The translations under genes were made by a program, and so were the position numbers. The notes under the pieces are model-generated. The model searched no databases. It was not told the DNA's origin and was given only the letters and a program-made list of their open reading frames with translations. Below are positions 26,065-33,438 of a DNA stretch of 45,444 nucleotides, in pieces (position 1 is the first letter of the stretch; every line of letters begins with the position of its first letter). The stretch covers positions 1 to 45,444 of the forward strand of contig JAUZOD010000033.1 of NCBI GenBank assembly GCA_030706635.1, read 5' to 3'. Source of the DNA: Bacteroidota bacterium (GTDB lineage Bacteria; Bacteroidota; Bacteroidia; Chitinophagales; Chitinophagaceae).

Positions 26065-26988
26065 TTATCCCATATTCGATAATTTCCTGATCTCGACATC
26101 TATCTGATTGATCACTTTATTTAATTTATCCTTGTCCGGATAGGCACTGGCAGATTTTTGAAGCAGTTGTTTTGCTGCCGAGAGGATACCCCTTCTTTCT
26201 ATGAGGTTTTTTGTTTTTTCAGCAGTCGTGTACAGATCCTGGCCGGCATCGAACAGCACCTGTGCTTTTTTACTTTCATTGGAACCGCCAGACTCGGCCG
26301 CAACAGGAACAACCGTTCCGGCTTTTGCTTTCTGACAGGCAGCGAGATCGGCCTGGCTCTTGTCCAGCATCTGCTGCAGCTCCGTTTCTTTGGCACTTTT
26401 ACCGCCGCCACCGCCCGCCGGGGCCGCTGCGGTTACAGGTTTCGCAGCCAACATCTTGCAAATTTCCAGTTGCTGACTGCACAGATCAAGCTGGGATTTT
26501 ACTTTCAGAAGTTCAGTGGCATCTCCGCCCTTACCTTCCAGCGTTTTTTGCAGGGCGGTGATGGTATTCCGGTAGGCCACGATGGCATTGAAGGCGCTGA
26601 TGTAGTTGTAAGAGTCCTTTCTGGAAACCGTTGAGGAAAACAGAGAACTGTCATTTTTCAGATTCACCAGTCCGTCATTGATATTTTTTTGGTATTCCTG
26701 CAGGCTCCCCAGCAAACTGCCCTTTTCAAATTCATTGGTACTGCTTAGATATTTTTCGTCTGTTTGAATGATGTTTTTCAGGTTGGCATTCATGATTTCT
26801 ATCTTACTTAAAAGCCGCGCCTGTTCCTCTTCGGTGGATTGGTATACCCTGATTTTATTTTTAAATATACCCGCCGGGGTATTGAATAAAAAATACGTTG
26901 CCAGTATCACCGCCAGCAGGGACAGAGCATAAAATCCAAAAAACTTATTTTTGACCGAGCTTCTGGCTGTCCGGTTTAAAGGTTCCAT
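26065..26988 (-). CDS. tssO: T6SSiii membrane protein TssO
   Basis: A 307-aa protein with a short cytosolic N-terminus, one transmembrane helix (about residues 17-37) and a long periplasmic helical/coiled-coil domain. A glycine-rich linker A-P-A-G-G-G-G-G-K near residue 195 divides it. The topology, opening E-P-L-N-R and position between tssE and clpV match TssO, a subunit restricted to subtype iii that is thought to help replace TssJ/L/M. The coiled coil has several D-L-C/Q-L-E-I-C repeats with cysteines. The call rests mainly on topology and context. Confidence 0.72.
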   Translation of the reverse strand: MEPLNRTARSSVKNKFFGFYALSLLAVILATYFLFNTPAGIFKNKIRVYQSTEEEQARLLSKIEIMNANLKNIIQTDEKYLSSTNEFEKGSLLGSLQEYQKNINDGLVNLKNDSSLFSSTVSRKDSYNYISAFNAIVAYRNTITALQKTLEGKGGDATELLKVKSQLDLCSQQLEICKMLAAKPVTAAAPAGGGGGKSAKETELQQMLDKSQADLAACQKAKAGTVVPVAAESGGSNESKKAQVLFDAGQDLYTTAEKTKNLIERRGILSAAKQLLQKSASAYPDKDKLNKVINQIDVEIRKLSNMG

Positions 26989-27014
26989 TCCAATGATATT
27001 TTATTTACAGTATT

Positions 27015-27446
27015 CTATTGCTGCGCCATGGGCGATATAAATATCGAATCCCGGAAATGAAAAGATTCGTTTGTTTTTTTAATCACACCCCTGATTTCGA
27101 TATGCAGGCATTTTCGCACCCGAAGGTTTCCCTTTTCCGGCATTTCGTTCTGTTCCTCTAACTGAGCCTTCACTTCTTGCAACTGCAGTCTTTTTTCAAA
27201 TTGACCAACGGCCTGTTTCAGGGATTCGCACAAACTTTCCTTCCATCGAAAGTTGAGCTGGATATTGAATTCCTCATCCCAGAGACTGCATCCGAATTCA
27301 TCGGAATAAGCCGATTCTCCCCGGTAAGTCGAAATAAGCAGGTGAATGTTTTGGGCAATGGAATGTTTTAATGAGCAGGTTGCCAGCTTGTTTTTCCGGA
27401 CGATTTGATCCAGCCTCAGGGGTAATTTATAAAATGAATTTGCCAT
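27015..27446 (-). CDS. tssE: T6SS baseplate protein TssE (gp25-like)
   Basis: A 143-aa gp25/TssE-like protein: an N-terminal helix, then S-I-A-Q-N-I-H-L-L-I-S-T-Y-R-G-E, F-G-C-S-L-W-D-E-E-F and a C-terminal strand region (C-L-H-I-E-I-R-G-V). The G-E...W pattern is typical of gp25 lysozyme-like wedge subunits, which initiate sheath assembly. It starts 2 bases after the outer-membrane barrel gene and ends 26 bases before tssO, so it is operonic with both. Confidence 0.82.
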   Translation of the reverse strand: MANSFYKLPLRLDQIVRKNKLATCSLKHSIAQNIHLLISTYRGESAYSDEFGCSLWDEEFNIQLNFRWKESLCESLKQAVGQFEKRLQLQEVKAQLEEQNEMPEKGNLRVRKCLHIEIRGVIKKTNESFHFRDSIFISPMAQQ

Positions 27447-27448
27447 GA

Positions 27449-28303
27449 TTAAAACCGGTAGGCGATACCAATATTGATTCCCAGGGTATGCATATTAAAA
27501 GTATTGCCGGAGACCGAGGTCACCTCTGTGCTGTTATTGCCATTGGCGGTATAGGATGTTTCACCATTCTTTATATAACTGATGTGGTGAACGGAATTGG
27601 TAATCACGCCATTGCTGTTCTCCGAACGGTTCTCATCATAATCGGTCGGCGACAGAACCATATAATTGGCAAATATTTCAGCATATCCTCTTAATTTATC
27701 TGTTAACCGCATCTGCACGCCCAGAGCTACATTCAGGCCAGCCGTTAGCCCGATTTTATACTTGATGTCCTTGACGGCCGTATAGTTGTAGGCAATGCCT
27801 TCATTGAAGGATGCGTCCTGTTCGTTTTTCTTCAGGTCCATCGGCAAATTCAACAGAATGCCCAGTTTATTATAAATTAAATAATCCGGTTTGGAGAGTG
27901 CCTTAAAAATAACATGCGGAGTAACGGACAGGGAAGTATAGCTAATCTGCTGGGCCGAGGTGTAAGAATAGGAACCGGGATTCAGATAGCTGGTGCTGCT
28001 TTTTAATGTTGCGCCAGACAGGTACTCCACATCAGCTCCGACATTCAGAAAATCACTGATGATAACGCCGATGCCGCCCCCTGCCCGGATGCCGCTTCCG
28101 AACCCCTGTTTACTTAATGAAGTAGTGCCGGCAGCGCCTCCCGGATTGGTTGAGGTTACCAGTTTATACGATCCCGGGGTAAGTAACCCGTATCCTCCAT
28201 AGATCTTTATGTAAAATTTCGAATCACCGAGTTCAGTCTGCGCCTGTATGAGTAAGCCAAACAGGAGCATGATAGCGAGCAAAAAGAAGTCTTTCTTATT
28301 CAT
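27449..28303 (-). CDS. Outer-membrane beta-barrel protein, first gene of the tssE-tssO-clpV operon
   Basis: A 284-aa protein with a clear signal peptide ending L-I-Q-A-Q (residue 22). Amphipathic beta strands alternate with glycine-rich turns, and the C-terminal residue is Phe (I-G-I-A-Y-R-F), the usual barrel sorting signal. It resembles generic Bacteroidota outer-membrane barrels and is not one of the TssA-R proteins I know. Being the first gene of a T6SS operon, 2 bases from tssE, suggests an anchoring or channel role at the outer membrane in a system with no TssJ/L/M. That role is inference. Confidence 0.8.
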   Translation of the reverse strand: MNKKDFFLLAIMLLFGLLIQAQTELGDSKFYIKIYGGYGLLTPGSYKLVTSTNPGGAAGTTSLSKQGFGSGIRAGGGIGVIISDFLNVGADVEYLSGATLKSSTSYLNPGSYSYTSAQQISYTSLSVTPHVIFKALSKPDYLIYNKLGILLNLPMDLKKNEQDASFNEGIAYNYTAVKDIKYKIGLTAGLNVALGVQMRLTDKLRGYAEIFANYMVLSPTDYDENRSENSNGVITNSVHHISYIKNGETSYTANGNNSTEVTSVSGNTFNMHTLGINIGIAYRF

Positions 28304-28416
28304 ATTTGGTGGTTTAAACGGTTTTAAAATGAAAATTTTATATAAGAAAATATATCCGCCACGGGTTGAAGGTTTTTTTATAAATTACAGTCTACTCAGC
28401 TCAATCTCATGCATAT

Positions 28417-29178
28417 ATGGCCGATAATCGGATAACCAAAAAATACGGAAAGAGGTCTTTTTTATATGCATTGATCCTGGTGATATTACTTGGGCTGATC
28501 AGTTTACTCCAGTGGTCAGAAACCAGTCAGGCCGATTCCTATTACTATTTCGGTCAGGCATTGGTTTTATGTTTAGGCGCGGGTCATGTTTTGCTGATGT
28601 ATAAATTTGTTCCCCCCATTTCCCCGGACGATTTCCGGAAAGGTTTATTATTCACGCTTTTACTCATGCTGGCGGCAGCCCTTGCAGCAGCTGTACTATA
28701 TTATTTCATTCTTTTGGATTACCGGTTCCTCACGTATATTCTGCCCTTTGTCATTCCGTATCTGTGCTGGCAGGCCTGCCGGTTCTTCTTTCAAATTCCC
28801 TCCAGAACCTACAAGTCCTGGTATTATCCGCTAAACGAAGAAATGCCTGATCTAGACATGATTGACCTTTCTCAGATAGAAGTGGTTCAATTCGTATTTT
28901 TTAAAAACCCGCAGGATACTACACAAACCAATTTTACCTCCAAAGCACCGCTGAATATGACCCTGGGCCAGTTATTCTTCATTTTTATCAATGACTACAA
29001 CGATAAAAATGTGCAGAACCCCATCTCCTATCTGAAATCATCCGGGCAACCTTATGGATGGCTTTTTTATCGTAAGAAAAAATGGCTCGGCCAACAGCAT
29101 TTTTTTGATGCGGATTTATCTTTTCGGGATAATTCCATTCAACCAAACGAATTTATTTATGCCGTAAGGGTAGACTGA
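28417..29178 (+). CDS. tssN: T6SSiii membrane protein TssN
   Basis: A 253-aa protein with four transmembrane helices (about residues 15-33, 42-64, 76-99, 104-125) and a soluble C-terminal domain of about 115 residues, presumably cytosolic. The C-terminal part contains I-E-V-V-Q-F-V-F-F-K and P-Y-G-W-L-F-Y-R-K-K-K-W. This four-helix plus globular layout and the T6SSiii neighbourhood match TssN. It is transcribed divergently from the barrel-tssE-tssO-clpV operon with a 113-base shared upstream region in which I could not name a perfect promoter. Confidence 0.8.
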   Translation: MADNRITKKYGKRSFLYALILVILLGLISLLQWSETSQADSYYYFGQALVLCLGAGHVLLMYKFVPPISPDDFRKGLLFTLLLMLAAALAAAVLYYFILLDYRFLTYILPFVIPYLCWQACRFFFQIPSRTYKSWYYPLNEEMPDLDMIDLSQIEVVQFVFFKNPQDTTQTNFTSKAPLNMTLGQLFFIFINDYNDKNVQNPISYLKSSGQPYGWLFYRKKKWLGQQHFFDADLSFRDNSIQPNEFIYAVRVD

Positions 29179-29242
29179 ATTCCCGATGATTTCATTCGCA
29201 GGCTTCTGGGCATCGACGGTTGACAACGCTGCCTGCTGATTT

Positions 29243-29250
29243 CAAAACTA
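29243..29250 (-). promoter_or_regulatory. Putative leftward -7 box antisense to tssN
   Basis: On the minus strand TAGTTTTG fits TAnnTTTG at all fixed positions. It lies 28 bases from copy B of the repeat, exactly as the tssB box lies 28 bases from copy A. The -33 position reads TACA and is weak, so any activity would depend on an activator. A transcript would run into the 3' part of tssN in antisense. Confidence 0.4.
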
Positions 29251-29278
29251 AAGTATTGAAGGTCTCCTGTAAAAATCA

Positions 29279-29310
29279 ATCGCTGAACAACCATTTAAAT
29301 AGATGAATGA
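29279..29310 (-). repeat. 32-base element, copy B, downstream of tssN
   Basis: Matches copy A (23499-23530) at 31 of 32 bases in the same orientation. Flanking sequence is unrelated, so this is a discrete element and not a larger duplication. Confidence 0.7.
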
Positions 29311-29350
29311 CCCGGCGGCGGACTCATACTGAAGAGATTCCAAAAAAGAC

Positions 29351-30151
29351 CTAATATACCGTTATCCTCCTGGATTGGGTAGTGTGCGCGCTGAAGTATC
29401 CGAAGGCGTCGTTGCTGATATTGGATGCAGGATTTGCAGGAGAAGCCGTATTGTTAAAAGCCCCGCTCCCGGAAGACTGATTCAGTTGAAATAGATAATT
29501 ATATGCAGGCGCGTCTATGCTATACATCTTCACCTCCACCTGGTCACCGGTCTTGAGGTAAGCACTGTCATTTCTTAAAGAGCTGACAATATATTTGCCG
29601 TCTGACAGGCGGTCATCAAAAACAAAGTTATTTTTCGTGTACTGCTGCCCATTTTTATATTCAACGAACTGATAATAGTTTTTTATACCCGCGGGATCCT
29701 GGAAATTAACTACGGCACTGATCTGTTGCTGTCCAAATCCATTCGAGGTTTCGAAGGTAACAGAATCCATCAGCACGGGAAACGGCATGGTAGAGACCGC
29801 CACGTAATTTTTATTCTGAACAGATACGGATAAGGTATATGTATTGCCCGGTTTTCCCTGAAACAAAAGCGTACTGTATACGCCAGGCGAAGTCTCCGTC
29901 AGGAGATCTGTGGCGCCCTCATTATCCGTGATCCGCACGATAGCACCGGACACCGCAGGAAAGGTATTATCAGCATAAAAGTCCACGGATTGATTGATCG
30001 TCACGTTGTACGGACCCGGCTCATTGGTTACTTCACCCTGTATAATGATCTGAGATGGAGCCTGGTCGAGATTCAGCACCACGGTTTTCTTACAGGAATA
30101 AAACAGACATGCCGATAAAAAAGCTATTGCAGTATATCTTTTCATCCGCAT
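29351..30151 (-). CDS. DUF4249 lipoprotein
   Basis: A 266-aa lipoprotein with signal peptide and lipobox L-F-Y-S-C near residue 20. It has the DUF4249 layout: V-V-L-N-L-D near the mature start, a beta-rich domain with P-Y-N-V-T-I and strands of Ig-like type, ending with an S-I-D-A-P-A-Y-N-Y-L region. The partner TonB-dependent receptor is directly upstream with overlapping stop and start codons (TAATG). DUF4249 proteins commonly accompany such receptors in Bacteroidota and may be surface or periplasmic ligand-binding partners. Substrate unknown. Confidence 0.85.
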   Translation of the reverse strand: MRMKRYTAIAFLSACLFYSCKKTVVLNLDQAPSQIIIQGEVTNEPGPYNVTINQSVDFYADNTFPAVSGAIVRITDNEGATDLLTETSPGVYSTLLFQGKPGNTYTLSVSVQNKNYVAVSTMPFPVLMDSVTFETSNGFGQQQISAVVNFQDPAGIKNYYQFVEYKNGQQYTKNNFVFDDRLSDGKYIVSSLRNDSAYLKTGDQVEVKMYSIDAPAYNYLFQLNQSSGSGAFNNTASPANPASNISNDAFGYFSAHTTQSRRITVY

Positions 30152-32478
30152 TAAAATTTAAAGTTATAGGCAATGGAAGGCACCCAGCGAAACAGGGCAT
30201 ACTGGATCGCCTGTGTTTTTGAGGGATCGCCGGGATCTTGCTGAAAACTGATGCTGTATGGGTTTTGCCTTCCGTACAGATTATAAATAGAAAAATTCCA
30301 GTTGCTGTCAAATTTCTTAGTCTTTTTACCCTGAAGGGTTGCCCCGACGTCCAGGCGGTTGTAAGCGGGCATCCGATAGCCATTCCTGCTGGTATATACA
30401 AAAGCCAGCTGCCCGTTCACTTCGTATTTGCCGCTGGGCCAGGTAACTGCATTGCCTGAATAGTAGATGAAATCTGCCGACAGGGTCCATTTTTTACTGA
30501 TCTTATAGATACCTACCACGGAAAGATTGTGCGTCCTGTCCTGGTTGGCCGGATACCAGCTGCCATTATTCACTCCGCTGAATTGCCGCTCCGTTCGGGA
30601 GAGCGTATAGCTGACCCAGCCGTTGAATTTTCCGTATTTCTTTTTAAAGAACAATTCCAGTCCATACGCTCTGCCTTTCCCGAAGATCAATTGGGATTCC
30701 ACCTGCTCGTTCGCGATCAGCTGCGCCCCGTTTTTATAATCGATCTGGTTCTGCATATCACGGCAATACACTTCCGATGAGAATTCGTACTGGTTGTTCC
30801 TGAAGTTCCTGTAATAACCGGCGGATACCTGGTCTGCTATTTCAGGCTTTACATTATTGCTGCTGGGTATCCACACGTCCGTTGGATTGGCAGAAGTGGA
30901 ATTAGACAGCAAATGAAGGTTCTGTGTGGTACGGGTATAGGCAAGCTTGACCGAGCTGGCGCTAGTCAGCCTATAGCTGAGTGATAATCTCGGTTCCAGA
31001 TTAAAGTAATTCTTTACCAGCTTGCCCGACCCATAGGTATGCGTGTTAAGGATATTCCCAGCGGAATCATACGTGTAAAAATCGCCGGGTCCCAACACGG
31101 AAAAAAGACCAGCTCGCAAACCATAATTGATATTCACCCTATCCGACAGGGATAGCCCATGAGAAAAATAGGCTGCACTTTCAAGGGCATGTCTGTTCTG
31201 CACCGTGATGGCATTATAGCTCGAGCCCAGCGAAGCCGATATCACACCGGGAGAAGTGGCATGATCAATCACATCGATCCCGAAATTGACTTTGTTGCTG
31301 GAATTGGCATAATACTGCAGATCTTCCTTGAAATGATAATCCCTGATATAAGAAGTAATGCCGATATTATTATTTCCGGAATTGATCCTGACATCATAGT
31401 TATACTTACTATAGATCAGGGATGAGTTCGAAAACAGCCTGCTGCTCAGGATATGATTCCACCTGAAAGTTGCCGTAGCATTGCCATAGTCAAGGCCGAA
31501 AGTATTTCCCAGGCCAAGATTATCTTTTCCAAAATACCCCGACAGGTAGATATGATCTTTCTCCCCGAGTTTATAATTCGCCTTGACATTGATATCGTAA
31601 AAATAAAGACTGCTCCTGTTGGTGTTGGTATCTTTAGACAATTTGAGAAATAAATCTGCATAGGTGCGCCGGGCACTTACAATAAAAGATCCGTTATCTT
31701 TTTCAATAGGTCCTTCCAAATTCAGGCGGGAAGAGATCAGGCCGATGCCTCCGCTGGCATGGTAGTCCTTTGAATTGCCATCATTCATTTTAACATCCAG
31801 CACCGAAGACAATCTACCCCCATACTCGGCCGGAATCGCTCCTTTATACAAGGTCACGTCCTTGAGCGCATCCGAGTTAAAGGTGGAGAAAAAACCCAGC
31901 AGATGTGAAGGATTATACACCGTCGCCTCGTCGAGCAAGATGAGGTTCTGATCGATACTTCCCCCACGTACATAAAAGCCGCTATTTCCGTCGCCACCGG
32001 ACAATACCCCGGGCAATAACTGAATCGTTTTCAGGATATCCTTTTCTCCGAAAAGCACCGGCAGGTCCTTTATTTCGCTCATGGAGATTTTTTGCACACC
32101 CATCAGTGGTTTGCTCACATTGCTGCTGTTTTTATTGGCCGTTACAACCACTTCCTGCAATTGCGCTCCGTCCGGACTTAATTCCACAGACACCGTGATG
32201 TCTTTGTTAAGCGAAATGGCCACGGTATCATTCAGGTAACCCGTAAAGCTCACCAGCATTTTATAATTTTCCGCCCCGGCATTAATGGAATAAAATCCAT
32301 ACGCATTGCTTAATGCCGCTGACCGCGGCTGCTCCAGCAGAATAAAGCTTGCACCGATAAGGGTTTCTCCCGTGCCTTTATCGCGGACCGTCCCGCTGAC
32401 GGTATGCCGGGTCTGAGCAGCCAGAAGCATAGGTAGGACTGATACCATAAGAGACCAAAATAATCTGACTTGCTTCAT
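30151..32478 (-). CDS. TonB-dependent receptor with carboxypeptidase-regulatory-like domain
   Basis: A 775-aa outer-membrane receptor. Signal peptide (cleaved after L-L-A-A-Q), an N-terminal CarboxypepD_reg-like domain (about 25-105, T-V-S-G-T-V-R-D), a plug domain with L-P-G-V-L-S-G-G-D-G and F-Y-V-R-G-G, and a 22-strand barrel ending in F-K-F. It lacks a SusD partner; the partner is DUF4249. It transports an unknown large ligand across the outer membrane. Operon order is receptor then lipoprotein, driven by the promoter at 32547-32574. Confidence 0.92.
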   Translation of the reverse strand: MKQVRLFWSLMVSVLPMLLAAQTRHTVSGTVRDKGTGETLIGASFILLEQPRSAALSNAYGFYSINAGAENYKMLVSFTGYLNDTVAISLNKDITVSVELSPDGAQLQEVVVTANKNSSNVSKPLMGVQKISMSEIKDLPVLFGEKDILKTIQLLPGVLSGGDGNSGFYVRGGSIDQNLILLDEATVYNPSHLLGFFSTFNSDALKDVTLYKGAIPAEYGGRLSSVLDVKMNDGNSKDYHASGGIGLISSRLNLEGPIEKDNGSFIVSARRTYADLFLKLSKDTNTNRSSLYFYDINVKANYKLGEKDHIYLSGYFGKDNLGLGNTFGLDYGNATATFRWNHILSSRLFSNSSLIYSKYNYDVRINSGNNNIGITSYIRDYHFKEDLQYYANSSNKVNFGIDVIDHATSPGVISASLGSSYNAITVQNRHALESAAYFSHGLSLSDRVNINYGLRAGLFSVLGPGDFYTYDSAGNILNTHTYGSGKLVKNYFNLEPRLSLSYRLTSASSVKLAYTRTTQNLHLLSNSTSANPTDVWIPSSNNVKPEIADQVSAGYYRNFRNNQYEFSSEVYCRDMQNQIDYKNGAQLIANEQVESQLIFGKGRAYGLELFFKKKYGKFNGWVSYTLSRTERQFSGVNNGSWYPANQDRTHNLSVVGIYKISKKWTLSADFIYYSGNAVTWPSGKYEVNGQLAFVYTSRNGYRMPAYNRLDVGATLQGKKTKKFDSNWNFSIYNLYGRQNPYSISFQQDPGDPSKTQAIQYALFRWVPSIAYNFKF

Positions 32479-32546
32479 GAGCGCTGATTAATAAATTGAT
32501 CCGGCGGGTGAAAGGCGCGCAAGAATAGGAATAAGTTTAGTTAAAA

Positions 32547-32574
32547 AAAAGTTATCGGGGAAATACAAACTCAA
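32547..32574 (-). promoter_or_regulatory. Candidate promoter of the TonB receptor operon
   Basis: On the minus strand TTG (32572-32574), 17 bases, then TAACTTTT (32547-32554). This matches TTG-N17-TAnnTTTG at all but the last position. It would give a leader of about 60 bases. Confidence 0.45.
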
Positions 32575-32645
32575 TGTCCCTTACGATTTTCAATAAAATC
32601 AAACCCGCCGTTTTGATTCTGTAAACATTTCCTTCGTTTTCAACG

Positions 32646-32653
32646 TATTTTTG
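32646..32653 (+). promoter_or_regulatory. Putative -7 box for the AhpD-like gene
   Basis: TATTTTTG is a full match to TAnnTTTG, 47 bases before the ATG. No TTG at the right -33 distance was seen. Confidence 0.4.
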
Positions 32654-32700
32654 CCGGAATAGCGCAAACGCGCGAGTCAAAAATAATAAATACAATACGC

Positions 32701-33144
32701 ATGAGTGCAAGATTAAAAGTCGGTAAAGTACAACCTGAAGCATATAAAGCCCTGAACGCCCTCGACGTGTACAACAGCAAATCAGGGATCGACAAACTGC
32801 AGCGGGAGATGATTAAAATACGGGCATCACAAATTAATGGTTGCGCCTACTGCGTGAATAGCCATACGAAAGATGCCCTAAAACTGGGCGAAACACCACA
32901 ACGTATTTTTTTAATGAGCGTATGGCGTGAAGCAAAAAACGTCTTTAGCGAAGAAGAGCAACTGTTGCTGGAAATGACCGAGCAAATCACTTTAATTCAC
33001 CAGCATGGATTAAGCGACGAATTATACGAAAAGTCTATCCGGTTATTCGGTGAAGAAAAAACAGCCCAGATTATCATGGCGATTATCACCATCAATGCCT
33101 GGAACCGGATCGGCGTGGGATTAAACATGGAACCTGAATTGTAA
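32701..33144 (+). CDS. AhpD-like alkylhydroperoxidase/carboxymuconolactone decarboxylase family protein
   Basis: A 147-aa all-helical protein with the AhpD core around G-C-A-Y-C-V-N-S-H (Cys48, Cys51, His55), the redox CxxC and nearby His of this family, and the second helix pair with E-A-K-N-V-F-S-E-E-E-Q-L-L-L-E. AhpD-fold proteins reduce peroxides or act in thiol relays; the small genomic versions in Bacteroidota are uncharacterised. It stands alone between the TonB receptor operon (divergent) and the TPR operon. Confidence 0.9.
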   Translation: MSARLKVGKVQPEAYKALNALDVYNSKSGIDKLQREMIKIRASQINGCAYCVNSHTKDALKLGETPQRIFLMSVWREAKNVFSEEEQLLLEMTEQITLIHQHGLSDELYEKSIRLFGEEKTAQIIMAIITINAWNRIGVGLNMEPEL

Positions 33145-33161
33145 GTCTCCCAAAACATACC

Positions 33162-33181
33162 GCTTTAGCTACAGATAAAGC
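33162..33181 (+). terminator. Weak hairpin after the AhpD-like gene
   Basis: GCTTTA and TAAAGC form a perfect 6-base stem with an 8-base loop. No T run follows, so it is at best a weak terminator. Confidence 0.25.
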
Positions 33182-33263
33182 TGAGATAGTCTATGCAATA
33201 ATCTACAAATGAGATGATTGATTAGATCGATCTTTAAAAAAACCTTTTGTTTGACAAATATAT

Positions 33264-33271
33264 TATTTTTG
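33264..33271 (+). promoter_or_regulatory. Putative -7 box upstream of the TPR operon
   Basis: TATTTTTG is a full match to TAnnTTTG with a TTTG 14 bases upstream, shorter than the usual 17. It would leave a leader of about 160 bases before the ATG at 33439, in which no known riboswitch or coding frame was recognised. Confidence 0.4.
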
Positions 33272-33438
33272 CGCGGCCAACATCAGTCATTCCTTTCACG
33301 GGAAATCTGCAAACAACCATACTCTATTGAACCGGCTGGATTCCCGCTTAAGCAATTGCCTTATTTATTTAATCTGTAATGATCAGGTTATGCCATCAGA
33401 TCCATATCCAGACTCCCTAATCGGGCTAATATTTTGAA

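Larger units (their letters stand above)
29179..29350. other. Intergenic region between tssN and the DUF4249 gene
   Basis: About 170 bases between converging genes. It holds the copy B element (29279-29310), a TAGTTTTG box on the minus strand (29243-29250), and an inverted repeat GCAGGC (29198-29203) / GCCTGC (29231-29236) just downstream of that box. No protein gene is evident. Confidence 0.6.

Noticed and set aside
12942-29178. Alternative that the contractile locus is an extracellular injection system (Afp/MAC-like) and not a T6SS
   Set aside because: ClpV, TssK, TssB/TssC, TssN and TssO are present and there is no Afp-type AAA ATPase or tail-length set; the membrane-anchored T6SSiii reading fits better.
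23499-29310. Reading the 32-base repeat pair as att sites or direct repeats of an inserted element
   Set aside because: No integrase, tRNA or transposase is nearby, and the equal 28-base distance to -7 boxes fits a regulatory site better. Insertion is not fully excluded.
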